Positions 9,021 to 18,171 are shown, counted from the first letter of the stretch. The stretch is 64,000 nt of DNA from Lysinibacillus pinottii (GCF_024753545.1 NZ_JANTOO010000004.1:112608-176607), one strand, 5' to 3'. The notes: generated by a model not told the origin, from the letters alone. Numbers and translations are program-made.

Positions 9021-9061
9021 AATAAAAATAGGTCTTTTCCTTACGTGGAGAAGACCTATTT
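9021..9061. terminator. Intrinsic terminator between MFS gene and IclR gene
   Basis: AATAGGTCTT and AAGACCTATT form the stem. On the minus strand the stem is followed by TTTTTATTT, so it mainly ends the IclR transcript, and it may also stop the convergent MFS transcript. Confidence 0.75.
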
Positions 9062-9788
9062 ACACATGACCTAGCTCTTGTGAAAGAAGGTGAGCAGCTC
9101 GTGTGACTTCCTTTGCAATACTTTCTAATTTTTCAGTATCTGTATCATACTCAAAGCACTCTGCGCTAATTGCTGCAATTGGTTCTTTATTCAAATCAAA
9201 AACAGGTGCTGCCACTGATACTGTTCCCTTTGTTTTTTCTCCATAGCTAATAGAGTATCCCTTATCTTTGATGACATTTAATTGTTCCATTAACTCTATT
9301 TTTTCAAGATCACTTATATTTTTTAGAAAGCCAGCTTGCATTTCCTTCTCTGAGAATGCAAGTAATACTTTATTCGCTGCTCCAATTGGATAGGGGATTT
9401 TTTCACCTATCATATCAATAATACGGACATTTTTGGGGCTATCCACACGATCAATAATAATAGAATTATTTAGTTTTGGAATATTTAAATACGCTGTTTC
9501 CCGCACATTAACGGCAAGCTCTTCTAATAACGGATGGGCTTTTTCTCGGATGTTTGTATGGTGGTACATTTTCATGCCGAGCTGTAACCATGTATACCCT
9601 AAACGAAATTCCTTTTTTTCCTCATTTCTTTCTACTAAATCAAAGTTTTCTAATGTATACAATAATCGATAAATTGTACTGCTAGGTAAGTCTGTTTCAT
9701 TATATATATCTTGAACAGAAAAGAATCGTTTAGGATTCTTCGCTAGTACATGAATAATCATCATTGCTCTTTCAATAGATTGAATCAT
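9060..9788 (-). CDS. IclR family transcriptional regulator
   Basis: This 242-residue regulator has an N-terminal winged helix (residues 1-65, SVQDIYNETDLPSSTIYRLL as recognition region) and a C-terminal IclR effector domain (about 75-235) with the GAANKVLLAF and GYSISYGEKTKGTVSVAAPVF signatures. Family members bind small carboxylate or degradation intermediates. It is divergent from rocB with about 240 bases between, so it probably controls arginine-related catabolism here in place of the RocR activator. ATG follows AGGAGGATGAGCA. The effector is unknown. Confidence 0.85.
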   Translation of the reverse strand: MIQSIERAMMIIHVLAKNPKRFFSVQDIYNETDLPSSTIYRLLYTLENFDLVERNEEKKEFRLGYTWLQLGMKMYHHTNIREKAHPLLEELAVNVRETAYLNIPKLNNSIIIDRVDSPKNVRIIDMIGEKIPYPIGAANKVLLAFSEKEMQAGFLKNISDLEKIELMEQLNVIKDKGYSISYGEKTKGTVSVAAPVFDLNKEPIAAISAECFEYDTDTEKLESIAKEVTRAAHLLSQELGHV

Positions 9789-9891
9789 TGCTCATCCTCC
9801 TTTTATTCATTTTAACGAATTTTTACTCATTTATATAGAGTTGCAACCGAATAAATTAATAAAAAGAAACAGAATTTTATAAAAATGAAAA

Positions 9892-9920
9892 TTGACGTTT
9901 ACGGTTTTTTCTTATATGAT
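9892..9920 (+). promoter_or_regulatory. rocB: Sigma-A promoter of rocB
   Basis: TTGACG at 9892-9897 and TATGAT at 9915-9920 are exactly 17 bases apart, a near-consensus housekeeping promoter. The sigma-54 promoter known for B. subtilis rocABC was not seen. Confidence 0.7.
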
Positions 9921-9927
9921 GAATCAT

Positions 9928-9944
9928 ATTCCACAATACGGATT
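9928..9944. promoter_or_regulatory. Possible IclR operator over the rocB start
   Basis: ATTCC and GGATT (the latter one mismatch from a perfect reverse complement) flank a seven-base centre just downstream of the rocB -10. The position suits a repressor site. The match is weak and no binding sequence is known for this IclR protein. Confidence 0.3.
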
Positions 9945-10026
9945 AATTTTCACATAACGAAACAATGAAGTAAGTATAGTTGCTATTTTGAATGATATCT
10001 AATCGAACAAAAAAGGAGCCATATAC

Positions 10027-11688
10027 ATGTATTCACAACTAAGACAGTTACCCATCGCAAAGCAAATTGAAAAGCTTACAAATGAATTAGTAAATATTAA
10101 TAGTATTAATGGTACTCAAGGAGAAGGGAAAATTATTGAGTATATCTATGCGAAAATGAAGGAATTCCCTTACTATCAAGAAAACCCTGCATTTCTTTGG
10201 ACTTTAAACGTAAAACAGGACCCTATTGGCCGAAAAAATCTTTTTGCTTTCGTAAAAAGTCCTAATGAAACAAAAAGGACCATTATCTATCACGCTCATT
10301 TGGATACAGTGGACATAGAGGATTATGGTCATTTAAAAGAGTTTGCTTTTTCTCCTACCAAGCTTGAGGATTTCTTTAAAACCTATGAAGGAAATACGGA
10401 TGTACAGAAGGATGCTCAAAGTGGCGACTGGATGTTTGGGCGTGGAGCTGTAGATATGAAAAGCGGAGCTGCTGTCCATATTGCCAATGTACAATATTTC
10501 ACCAATCATCTTCATGAACTAGAAGGAAATATATTACTTATTTTAAATGGTGGCGAAGAGGCCGAGCATAATGGCATCATTGACGCATTAGATGAGCTTA
10601 ATCGTTTAAAAATGGAGCAGGAACTAGATTTTCTAATGGCCATTAATACTGACTTTACAACTCCTTTATATGGTGATGACCCTCATCGTTATATTTATAC
10701 GGGTGTTGCTGGAAAGTTACTGCCATCCTTCTACATTTATGGGCGAGAAGTACATGTGGGAGATACATTAAGTGGCATCGACCCCAATTATGTGGCAGCA
10801 AAAATTACGGAGCGTATTCATAATAATTTAGCATTAATGGAGGCAATTATAGGTGAAACCATCCTTCCACCTACATGCTTATATCAACGAGACACCAAAG
10901 AATCCTATACAGTTCAAACCGCGTCTACTAGCCGAATTTATTTTAACTATTTTTTATATGAAGAGTCTCCAGATCATGTTGTTAAGAAACTTAAGTCTGT
11001 CGCACAACAGGCATGTATCGAAGCAAAGCAATATTTACAGCTTCAGTATGAGAAATATATAGAGCGTTCCAACATACCTAAGCGTTCATTATCCTGGCAT
11101 ATAGACGTTGTTACTTATGATGAGTTTATTGTTTATTTAAACGGAAAGGGTATTGAAACCGAGCTTATTATTGCTGATGTCTTGAAAAAAAATGCAGGTA
11201 AGGAATTACGCCAACAGTCGTTTGCAATCGTTGATGCGCTGCAAAAGGCAGATCCTGAGCATAAGCCTCGAGTTGTCTTATACTTTGCACCACCATTCCT
11301 TCCCCATAATTATTTAAAGGAAAGTGTGGCAAGAGACCAGCTATTAAAGCAAGCCATTTCACAGGTCGTTCATGAGGTAGCGAAAGAAACAGGCGAAGTA
11401 TTTCAGGTTAAACGCTTTTTCCCTTATTTAGCGGATGGAAGCTTCTTATCTATTCATGCTACACAAGAGGAACTCCAAGAGTTGCTCAATAACTTCCCAA
11501 AATGGGATACACTCTATCCCCTACCATTTGAAAAAATAAAGGCGCTGAATATCCCTTCTGTTACAATGGGTGTATACGGAAAAGATGGCCACAAATGGAC
11601 TGAGAGAGTTTATAAGCCTTATTCCTTCGGCGTGCTACCAAAGCTCATTCAGAAGGCTACAAAAGAAATATTCAAATCCAATCTTTAA
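10027..11688 (+). CDS. rocB: RocB-like M20 family metallohydrolase
   Basis: This 553-residue protein is of the M20/M25/M40 peptidase superfamily and matches the RocB subgroup of arginine utilisation. Metal-ligand motifs are visible: YHAHLDTVDIEDYG near residue 90, GRGAVDMKSGAAVH near 138-151, and NGGEEAEHNG near 178 with the catalytic Glu. A dimerisation domain lies between about 240 and 420. RocB's exact reaction is not settled in B. subtilis, but it is coded with rocA and rocC of the arginine degradation pathway. Here neither rocA nor rocC is adjacent. ATG follows AAAAAGGAG. Confidence 0.8.
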   Translation: MYSQLRQLPIAKQIEKLTNELVNINSINGTQGEGKIIEYIYAKMKEFPYYQENPAFLWTLNVKQDPIGRKNLFAFVKSPNETKRTIIYHAHLDTVDIEDYGHLKEFAFSPTKLEDFFKTYEGNTDVQKDAQSGDWMFGRGAVDMKSGAAVHIANVQYFTNHLHELEGNILLILNGGEEAEHNGIIDALDELNRLKMEQELDFLMAINTDFTTPLYGDDPHRYIYTGVAGKLLPSFYIYGREVHVGDTLSGIDPNYVAAKITERIHNNLALMEAIIGETILPPTCLYQRDTKESYTVQTASTSRIYFNYFLYEESPDHVVKKLKSVAQQACIEAKQYLQLQYEKYIERSNIPKRSLSWHIDVVTYDEFIVYLNGKGIETELIIADVLKKNAGKELRQQSFAIVDALQKADPEHKPRVVLYFAPPFLPHNYLKESVARDQLLKQAISQVVHEVAKETGEVFQVKRFFPYLADGSFLSIHATQEELQELLNNFPKWDTLYPLPFEKIKALNIPSVTMGVYGKDGHKWTERVYKPYSFGVLPKLIQKATKEIFKSNL

Positions 11689-11693
11689 TATCG

Positions 11694-11737
11694 AAAAAGC
11701 ACCGCTCTAATTATTTTTAGAACGGTGCTTTTTTATG
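11694..11737. terminator. Bidirectional terminator after rocB
   Basis: AAGCACCG and CGGTGCTT form the main stem, with A-runs before and T-runs after. It serves both rocB and the convergent chemoreceptor-like gene. Confidence 0.88.
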
Positions 11738-11755
11738 TATCCAGTAAAACTATAG

Positions 11756-12709
11756 TTAAATTGAATGAGGAAAACCCTTCACCTTTTCAACAGCTTCTAG
11801 TAATTTTTTTGTGACGATATCTGATTCATCAATATGGTCAGTTAAAACTTTATTTGTTTCATCAAAAAGAGCTGTTGTTGTTTTAAATTTACTCATGACA
11901 TCTTCAGTCGAAATTTTTTGGCTATCTATATAATCAAGTAATTCCTTCACTTCACCTTGGACATTCATTATGATTTGGAGTAATGCGTTAATTTGCTCAG
12001 ACGTATCTGTACTTTTTTGAAGTCCTTCTGTCACCAGCTGCATATTATTTTTATTATCCTCATATGCCTCAGATATTTGATCCTCAATTTTTTTCGTAAG
12101 ATTCACAATATCCTCTGTGCTTGACTTTGTATTTTCAGCAAGCTTTCGTACTTCTTCTGCAACGACTGAAAACCCCTTACCATGCTCCCCAGCTCTCGCT
12201 GCTTCAATAGATGCATTTAAGGCAAGTAAATTGGTTTGATTAGAAATCTCACTGATTACTTTGACGATATCAGTTATTTGCTTTGAACGTTCACTTAAAT
12301 GGTTCATACTATTCGTCGTTTTTTTTGATTGCTCACCAAGCTCATCAATGACATGCTGAACTTCCTTTACAGCTTGTTTACTTTCAATCGATAAAGAAAC
12401 CATTTCATCTGATGAATGAATTAAAGAGTTTCCTTTTTCTAGAGCATGTCCAGATATGGTATTGGATTCAATGGTGCTGTTTTCTACACGATTAAATTCG
12501 CTTAAAATATTTGTAACCATTTCACCCAAAATGACATGTTGATGATTAACTATATCGTGCTGTCCAATCGTTGAAATTAATTCCTTATGTAATTCATTGA
12601 GAAAAATTTGAAATTCATGATCCTTCTTATCTAGCTTTGCATTCAACTCGTCAATTTTCCCCTTAAATTGCTCTATATCTTCTCTTTTTGATTGAAATAT
12701 CGTTAACAC
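11756..12709 (-). CDS. Soluble methyl-accepting chemotaxis-type protein
   Basis: The product is a 317-residue cytoplasmic protein with the MCP signalling domain. The hairpin tip is seen as ISNQTNLLALNASIEAARAG followed by GKGFSVVAEEVRKLAENT (about residues 160-200), which binds CheA/CheW. No transmembrane or periplasmic sensor is present; the first 60 residues are a predicted coiled coil (DIEQFKGKIDELNAKLDKK). This resembles the architecture of B. subtilis YfmS. The start is GTG at 12709 behind GGAGTGAT. The sensed signal is unknown, possibly internal redox or energy state. Confidence 0.8.
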   Translation of the reverse strand: MLTIFQSKREDIEQFKGKIDELNAKLDKKDHEFQIFLNELHKELISTIGQHDIVNHQHVILGEMVTNILSEFNRVENSTIESNTISGHALEKGNSLIHSSDEMVSLSIESKQAVKEVQHVIDELGEQSKKTTNSMNHLSERSKQITDIVKVISEISNQTNLLALNASIEAARAGEHGKGFSVVAEEVRKLAENTKSSTEDIVNLTKKIEDQISEAYEDNKNNMQLVTEGLQKSTDTSEQINALLQIIMNVQGEVKELLDYIDSQKISTEDVMSKFKTTTALFDETNKVLTDHIDESDIVTKKLLEAVEKVKGFPHSI

Positions 12710-12796
12710 ATGTCATCACTCCATAACTAGATTTGTATTAATTTTACTCTCTTTGAAGTAATTAATAAACAAATATCGTAAAGGTAGACTTTCCAT

Positions 12797-12828
12797 AAAA
12801 AAATCCCACCTCCTAATAGAAGTGGGAC
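12797..12828 (-). terminator. Terminator of yjlC-ndh
   Basis: On the minus strand TCCCAC and GTGGGA pair and are followed by seven T, directly after the ndh stop codon. Confidence 0.88.
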
Positions 12829-12836
12829 CAAAATTT

Positions 12837-14021
12837 TTAGTAAGCTAAACCGAATAGAGCTTTAATATGTGTTAAATAACGAATATTCGAAGCTTCTTTC
12901 ATTAATGTTGCAGGAAGACCTTTAAGTTCTGTGTTGCTTGCACCAATTGTAGCAACCGCATCTTTACGGCCTAGGCTTGCAAGTGTACCAGAGTTCACTG
13001 CTGAGAATGATTTCATCTCTTGGTTTTTATATTGTGCAAAAACATTATAACCAGCAAGCTCACCCATTTGCCAAGCAACTTGCGCAGTTGGCGCGTAAAG
13101 TGGACGACCACCATCAGCTGGTAATGCTACAGATGCGTCACCAATAACAAATACATCTTCGTGTGATGTAGATTGTAGGAATTCATTAATTGTTGCTTTA
13201 CCACGGTCAGCTGCAAGTCCTGATTCACCTACTATTGGAAGTGGTGCTACCCCACCTGTCCATACAAGTGTGTTTGCAACAATTGGTTCACGGTCTTTTA
13301 GAGAAATAACATTACCGTCAACACCAGTTACAGGTGTACCAGTAATAAATTCCACACCGCGTTTTGTTAAGCTTTCAGTCGCGCGTTGAATAAGTGTATC
13401 CGGAAGTACTGGTAAGATTTTTGGACCAGCTTCAACAAGTTTAATTTTAAGATCAGCAAAGTTAACACCGTGTTTTGCAGCGATTTTCGGGAAGTTGTCC
13501 ACGATTTCACCAACAAGCTCAACACCTGTTAAACCGCCACCACCGATAACGATTGTTGCATCTGCTTCATCTTTAGATTGTGCATATGCTTTAATGCGAT
13601 CTTCGATATGTTTGTTAATTTTATTGGCATCATTTACTGATTTAAGAACCATTGAGTTTTCTTCTAATCCAGGGATACCGAAGAAACCAGTTTGGCTTCC
13701 TAAAGATACTACAAGCGTATCGTACGTTAATGTATAGCCATTATCTAAATCCACTTTTTTATTATCTACATTGAATTTCGTTACTTTTGCAATGTGTAGA
13801 TCGATATCTAAACCTTTAAAGATTTTTTTAAGTGGTAATGCAACAGCACCTTCTGCAATGGTACCACCGGCTAAACGGTGAAGTTCAGTGATAATTTGGT
13901 GTGTTGGGAATTGGTTTACTACAGTAATTTTAGCTTCATCAGCTGATAGATACTTACGTGCTGTTAATGCAGTTAAAACGCCAGCGTAACCTGCACCTAA
14001 GATGACGATTTCTTTTGACAT
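12837..14021 (-). CDS. ndh: Type II NADH dehydrogenase
   Basis: This 394-residue flavoprotein passes electrons from NADH to menaquinone without pumping protons, at the inner face of the membrane. The FAD-binding ILGAGYAGVLTAL is at residues 7-19, the NADH-binding VIGGGGLTGVELVGEI is near 157-172, and VFVIGDASVA near 293 is the second FAD motif. No strong membrane helix is present; the C-terminal amphipathic end usually anchors it. It lies 45 bases after yjlC, as in the B. subtilis yjlC-ndh operon, which Rex represses according to NADH/NAD+. I could not find a good Rex box here. Confidence 0.92.
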   Translation of the reverse strand: MSKEIVILGAGYAGVLTALTARKYLSADEAKITVVNQFPTHQIITELHRLAGGTIAEGAVALPLKKIFKGLDIDLHIAKVTKFNVDNKKVDLDNGYTLTYDTLVVSLGSQTGFFGIPGLEENSMVLKSVNDANKINKHIEDRIKAYAQSKDEADATIVIGGGGLTGVELVGEIVDNFPKIAAKHGVNFADLKIKLVEAGPKILPVLPDTLIQRATESLTKRGVEFITGTPVTGVDGNVISLKDREPIVANTLVWTGGVAPLPIVGESGLAADRGKATINEFLQSTSHEDVFVIGDASVALPADGGRPLYAPTAQVAWQMGELAGYNVFAQYKNQEMKSFSAVNSGTLASLGRKDAVATIGASNTELKGLPATLMKEASNIRYLTHIKALFGLAY

Positions 14022-14066
14022 GATTAATTAATCCTCCGTCCTTACGAATTGAATTTACCTTAAGTC

Positions 14067-14495
14067 TTATTTAGCTTTGCGTTCTGAGCTTACTTGTAAG
14101 AAAGCATTAACAAAACGGAATACATTTTGAACTTGAGGGTCTTTTAGCATTTTCACAAGACCGAATAAACCTATTACTTCGTGGCTTTCAGATGCTCGGT
14201 CTTTCGCTTCAATTGCAGTTGCTGCTAGGTTTTTCGCAGAGCCTACTACAGGTCCAGCGATTTCTGTTACTGCACCCACAGTATCATTTTTAAGCACTTC
14301 ATCTGTTGCTACAGCTTGAGCAAACTCGTATGATTTCGTTAATAAAGTCATCATTTCAGTTAACTTTGGTAATTGCTCAACTAAAGTTGTAAGCGATTCT
14401 TGAACTTCAGGTTTTAGTAATTGATCTAGTACATCTAATTGCTCTTTACTCACAGTTACTTGTTCAGCCTGTGCTTGGTTATTCGTTTCTGACAT
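14067..14495 (-). CDS. yjlC: DUF1641 protein YjlC
   Basis: The product is 142 residues long and of the DUF1641 family, mostly helical, with a conserved hydrophobic C-terminal segment GLFGLVKMLKDPQVQNVFRFV. Its job is unknown. It is the first gene of the pair with ndh, as in B. subtilis, which suggests a role tied to the NADH dehydrogenase. ATG at 14495 follows AAAGGAGAG. A leader of about 220 nt with its own terminator precedes it, so the pair may be attenuated. Confidence 0.85.
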   Translation of the reverse strand: MSETNNQAQAEQVTVSKEQLDVLDQLLKPEVQESLTTLVEQLPKLTEMMTLLTKSYEFAQAVATDEVLKNDTVGAVTEIAGPVVGSAKNLAATAIEAKDRASESHEVIGLFGLVKMLKDPQVQNVFRFVNAFLQVSSERKAK

Positions 14496-14545
14496 TTTGA
14501 ACTCTCCTTTGCCATCACTAGTACTATTTTTTATTGCTTACATGT

Positions 14546-14577
14546 AAAAAAGACCATTAAGGTAAAACTTAACAGTC
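14546..14577 (-). terminator. Leader terminator upstream of yjlC
   Basis: This is the ten-base-pair hairpin with a six-base loop and six T described for the leader. Only three pairs are G-C, so strength may be moderate. It lies about 50 bases before the yjlC start codon, in the sense direction. Confidence 0.65.
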
Positions 14578-14713
14578 GTTACAGCGTATATCCTACACAA
14601 TCACCAGTCACAAGGCCTGGATAGCGATTCGTATGACTTGTTATTACAATGTTAACTTTAAGTCGCAAAAAGCGCATCATAATACCATCCTTATCTTGTC
14701 TTGGTGACATTAC
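14546..14713 (-). promoter_or_regulatory. Attenuator-like structured leader of yjlC-ndh
   Basis: From the predicted start near 14713 the transcript runs about 135 nt before an intrinsic terminator: GACTGTTAAG, loop TTTTAC, CTTAATGGTC, then six T (14577 to 14546). The stem has ten pairs, two of them G-U. Upstream, AAAGTTAACA (14659-14650) can pair with TGTTAAGTTT of the terminator arm and loop in nine of ten positions. GACTT/AAGTC and CCAG/CTGG hairpins lie between. This layout fits a riboswitch or protein-controlled attenuator. I match it to no known class. Confidence 0.55.
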
Positions 14714-14720
14714 AACCTTC

Positions 14721-14749
14721 ATTATAAGACTGTTTGTACATTATTTCAA
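14721..14749 (-). promoter_or_regulatory. Sigma-A promoter of yjlC-ndh
   Basis: On the minus strand TTGAAA (14749-14744) and TATAAT (14726-14721) are separated by exactly 17 bases. TTGTGA just upstream could be half of a Rex site, but the second half is missing. Confidence 0.75.
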
Positions 14750-14916
14750 TGCGCTAAATCACAATTTCGACAATCTTTTCAAAATTCATTGATTTTATCA
14801 ACTATTAACTGCCTTACTATCATAAATTTTCTAATGCATCAAATTTTGTAGCTGTCATTCACTTTTTTGTCATTTTTAGAGACTCTTTTTAAAATTCAAA
14901 TGACCTTTATAACAAT

Positions 14917-14955
14917 GAAAGGAGCTATCTCTATTCTAATGAGATAACTCCTTTC
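14917..14955. terminator. Hairpin downstream of the TetR gene
   Basis: GAAAGGAG and CTCCTTTC arms extend to a 15-base stem around a nine-base loop, 18 bases past the TetR stop. A clear T-run is lacking on the minus strand, so it may be a weak terminator or an RNA-stabilising structure. Confidence 0.5.
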
Positions 14956-14972
14956 ATAAAAATTAGGAAGCT

Positions 14973-15593
14973 TTATTTATTTTGAACAGATAGCCAAAAG
15001 AAATTTGTTACTTCTTTTGCCGTTACATCTATTGAACCTAGCAAAGTTTTCCCGTCGCCATCTTTAAAATACCCTACCGTCATCAGTGCCATAAAGTTAT
15101 GAGCAAAAAACTTGGCATTTCCTTTTCGAATCGTGCCCTTGTCCATTTCTATTTGTATAGCCCGCTCAATGGTGTGGTACATTTCATTTTCGGATGCTTG
15201 TACTTGTCTCAACTGAGATTCCGATAAATTGATGGAGGCCTCCCACATAAAATTATTCATATCAATATCAATAGTTGCCGATAAATGAACCTTAACGAGC
15301 TGTTCAAGACGTTCTTTAAATGGTTTTTGTTGCTCTAAAATTTGTAGAATAGATAGCTTGATACGATCCATCATAGCAATTAGTGCCGATGTATACAATT
15401 CGCCTTTAGTTGGGTAGTAGTAATAGATAGTCGCCTTTGTTACGTTACAAGCTTTCGCTACATCATCCATCGAAATGTTTTTGTAGCCTTCTTTAATAAA
15501 AAGTTTTGTAGCCGTCTCAAGGACTAGATCTTTTGTCGGTTTCGCATTTTCATCATGGCGAGGTCTTCCAAGCATACGCGGTGACTGTTTCAA
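14973..15593 (-). CDS. TetR/AcrR family repressor of the MMPL gene
   Basis: This regulator of about 206 residues has a TetR helix-turn-helix near the N-terminus (ISMDDVAKACNVTKATIYYYY). The C-terminal ligand domain is typical in size. The coding frame stays open further upstream, but AAAGGAGGT at 15601-15609 places the start at a TTG (15593 or 15596). It is divergent from the MMPL transporter at 15719 and most likely represses it and itself, with a lipophilic ligand releasing it. The ligand is unknown. Confidence 0.85.
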   Translation of the reverse strand: MKQSPRMLGRPRHDENAKPTKDLVLETATKLFIKEGYKNISMDDVAKACNVTKATIYYYYPTKGELYTSALIAMMDRIKLSILQILEQQKPFKERLEQLVKVHLSATIDIDMNNFMWEASINLSESQLRQVQASENEMYHTIERAIQIEMDKGTIRKGNAKFFAHNFMALMTVGYFKDGDGKTLLGSIDVTAKEVTNFFWLSVQNK

Positions 15594-15718
15594 CAAGTTC
15601 ACCTCCTTTATAAAAAACAATCTTTTTACTCATATTATAACATATCGGTATTTCTAGATTGATTAATTAACCTTCTAGTATATATAATTAAATCACTTAC
15701 AGGAATGGAGGTTTTCTT

Positions 15719-17905
15719 ATGAAAAAACATCCACTTGAGCAATGGGGCTCAATGGTTGCAAGTAAAAAGGGGCGCTTATTAGCACTAGCCTTTTGGGTGT
15801 TATTAGTAATTGTATTGTCGTTTGCTTGGCCACAAATCAATAGTATTGAAAGTGAGTCAGGCAAAAACCTACCTGACACGGAAATGTCTGAACAGGCTGC
15901 GGCAATAATTGCCGATCAATTCCCTAATGATGCCGGTACACCATTATTATTGGTTTGGTATCGTGACAGTGGACTAACCAATCAAGACTATTCAGCCATA
16001 CAAGGTGTATACAGTGAGCTTCAAGCTAAACCCTTAGCTCATCAAACGATGGTTCCACCATTTGATAAAATGCCAACCCAGGCTCTATCAGCCGCTACTT
16101 CAGAAAATGGCACAACCATCGTTACACCTGTATTTTTTGAAAAGGGGGTTGCTACAGATGTCCTACAGGATAGTTTAGATAAACTAACCAAAATAATGGA
16201 GAGCAACCAAGTCCAATTAGATAAAAAACTTTCGAATGATATGCTACATGTTCGTTATTCAGGACCAGTTGGAATCGCTACTGATGCTGTTAGTTTATTC
16301 TCCCAAGCAGATGTAAAGCTATTGATTGCAACAGTATTACTCGTTTTAGTACTACTTATAATTATATATCGTTCGCCATTACTGGCTATTATTCCTTTAC
16401 TTGTTGTAGGTCTTGCCTATGGAGTAATCAGCCCAACATTAGGCTTCTTTGCGGATCAAGGATGGATTGATAAAGATTCACAGGCAGTCTCTATTATGAC
16501 GGTATTACTTTTTGGTGCAGGTACTGATTATTGTTTATTCCTAATATCTAAATACCGAGAAATTCTCTTCCATGTTGAAGATAAAACTGTCGCAATGAAA
16601 CTTGCTGTGAAAGAATCAGGTGGCGCTATTTTAATGAGTGCCCTAACAGTTGTCATTGGTCTAGCTACCCTTAGTTTGGCTCATTACGGCGCATTTCAAC
16701 GCTTTGCCGTGCCATTCAGCTTTGGTGTACTTGTAATGGGAATTGCAGCTCTCGTCGTCCTTCCTGCAATTCTTGTCATCATTGGTCGTGTAGCTTTCTT
16801 CCCATTTGTTCCACGTACAGAAGAAATGGCACTGAACAAAGGAAAAAAACAACATAAGCCATCACATAAGATTAGTCATAAAATCGGACATTTTGTTACG
16901 CAGAAGCCATGGATTGTTATTACGGTAACCGTTATATTACTTGGCGGATTAGCAGCATTCGTTCCACGTATTCAATATACGTTTGATTTACTCTCATCCT
17001 TCCCAAAAGACATGCCGTCACGAGAAGGCTTCACTTTAATAGAAGAGAATTTTTCTCCTGGAGAATTAGCACCTGTACAATTAGTGATTGATACAGGGGG
17101 AAATGAAATTAATTTACAGCAACAGCTTTCAACAATTCCTTATATTGATAGTGTGGCAGATGTTCAAATAGGGAAAAAAAATAATGAGATTCAGTTATAT
17201 GAACTATCTTTAAATGCTAACCCCTATGCAAAGGAATCGTTGGCTCATATTCCTGAGTTAAAGGCAGAGGTTATCGAAATACTCGAGCAAAGTGGGCTTA
17301 AAAATGCTGATAAGCATGTTTGGATTGGTGGAGAAACTGCTAGTCAGTATGATACCCAACAAATAACTAAGCGTGACGAAACGGTTATTATGCCAACCAT
17401 GATTGCTTTAATCGCATTATTATTATTTGTTTATTTGCGTTCCATTACGGCCACTGTTTATTTATTGGCAACCGTGATTATCTCTTACTTTGGAGCATTA
17501 GGCGCAGGTTGGTTGATTTTACATCATATTATGGGGGCAGAAGCCATTTCGGGAGCTATCCCATTGTATGCATTCGTGTTCTTAGTAGCGCTCGGCGAAG
17601 ATTATAATATCTTTATGATTTCAGAGATTTGGAAAAAACGTAAAACAACTGATCATTTAACAGCTGTAGAAGAAGGAGTTGTCCGAACGGGAAGTGTCAT
17701 AACATCTGCTGGACTTATTTTAGCAGGTACTTTCGCCGTACTAGCAACATTACCAATTCAAGTACTTGTTCAATTTGGTGTTGTCACAGCAATCGGTGTA
17801 CTTCTGGATACATTCATTGTTCGACCATTGCTTGTTCCAGCAATCACAACGGTTCTAGGCAAATACGCCTTCTGGCCAGGAAAACTATTCAAAAAAGAAG
17901 TCTAA
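15719..17905 (+). CDS. MMPL/RND family transporter
   Basis: The 728-residue membrane protein has two repeats, each with one helix, a large outer domain (about 45-190 and 430-550) and five more helices. FGAGTDYCLFLISKYRE near residue 265 and LGEDYNIFMISEIWKK near 625 are the duplicated MMPL motifs with the proton-relay Asp. Such proteins export lipids or hydrophobic drugs using the proton gradient. ATG follows AATGGAGG. A divergent TetR gene upstream suggests induction by a lipophilic compound. Confidence 0.88.
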   Translation: MKKHPLEQWGSMVASKKGRLLALAFWVLLVIVLSFAWPQINSIESESGKNLPDTEMSEQAAAIIADQFPNDAGTPLLLVWYRDSGLTNQDYSAIQGVYSELQAKPLAHQTMVPPFDKMPTQALSAATSENGTTIVTPVFFEKGVATDVLQDSLDKLTKIMESNQVQLDKKLSNDMLHVRYSGPVGIATDAVSLFSQADVKLLIATVLLVLVLLIIIYRSPLLAIIPLLVVGLAYGVISPTLGFFADQGWIDKDSQAVSIMTVLLFGAGTDYCLFLISKYREILFHVEDKTVAMKLAVKESGGAILMSALTVVIGLATLSLAHYGAFQRFAVPFSFGVLVMGIAALVVLPAILVIIGRVAFFPFVPRTEEMALNKGKKQHKPSHKISHKIGHFVTQKPWIVITVTVILLGGLAAFVPRIQYTFDLLSSFPKDMPSREGFTLIEENFSPGELAPVQLVIDTGGNEINLQQQLSTIPYIDSVADVQIGKKNNEIQLYELSLNANPYAKESLAHIPELKAEVIEILEQSGLKNADKHVWIGGETASQYDTQQITKRDETVIMPTMIALIALLLFVYLRSITATVYLLATVIISYFGALGAGWLILHHIMGAEAISGAIPLYAFVFLVALGEDYNIFMISEIWKKRKTTDHLTAVEEGVVRTGSVITSAGLILAGTFAVLATLPIQVLVQFGVVTAIGVLLDTFIVRPLLVPAITTVLGKYAFWPGKLFKKEV

Positions 17906-17913
17906 CCTTTATA

Positions 17914-17965
17914 AATAACACGGTCATTAGCAAATCCACTTGCTAATATCCGTGTTATTTTTTTA
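17914..17965 (+). terminator. Terminator of the MMPL gene
   Basis: AACACGG and CCGTGTT bracket an inner TTAGCAA/TTGCTAA stem and are followed by ATTTTTTTA. The inner and outer stems are offset by small internal loops. Confidence 0.85.
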
Positions 17966-18060
17966 TTAATACTAGAAACATTAGTCATATATTTATTCTA
18001 AACTGAGCCTTATAGGATCTCTATTAAAGGATTGACTTTATTAAACTATTCTAAATTACA

Positions 18061-18171
18061 GTAACGTTTCCATTGCTTAACTCCTTTTCAGGCAATACCC
18101 TCGAAAAATATGCCTTTGATTTTGCTAGTTCACTTTATTTCTACGACCCTGAAACACAAGAACGTCTATAA
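18061..18171 (+). pseudogene. Possible eroded gene end
   Basis: A stop-free stretch of 36 codons ends with FASSLYFYDPETQERL and TAA. The composition looks protein-like, but there is no start with a Shine-Dalgarno and an in-frame stop lies just upstream. It may be the tail of a lost gene between the MMPL and mur loci. The rest of 17966-18225 shows nothing. Confidence 0.22.

Noticed and set aside
14744..14775. Possible Rex box upstream of yjlC-ndh
   Set aside because: TTGTGA is present once, but the palindromic second half TCACAA is missing at the required spacing.
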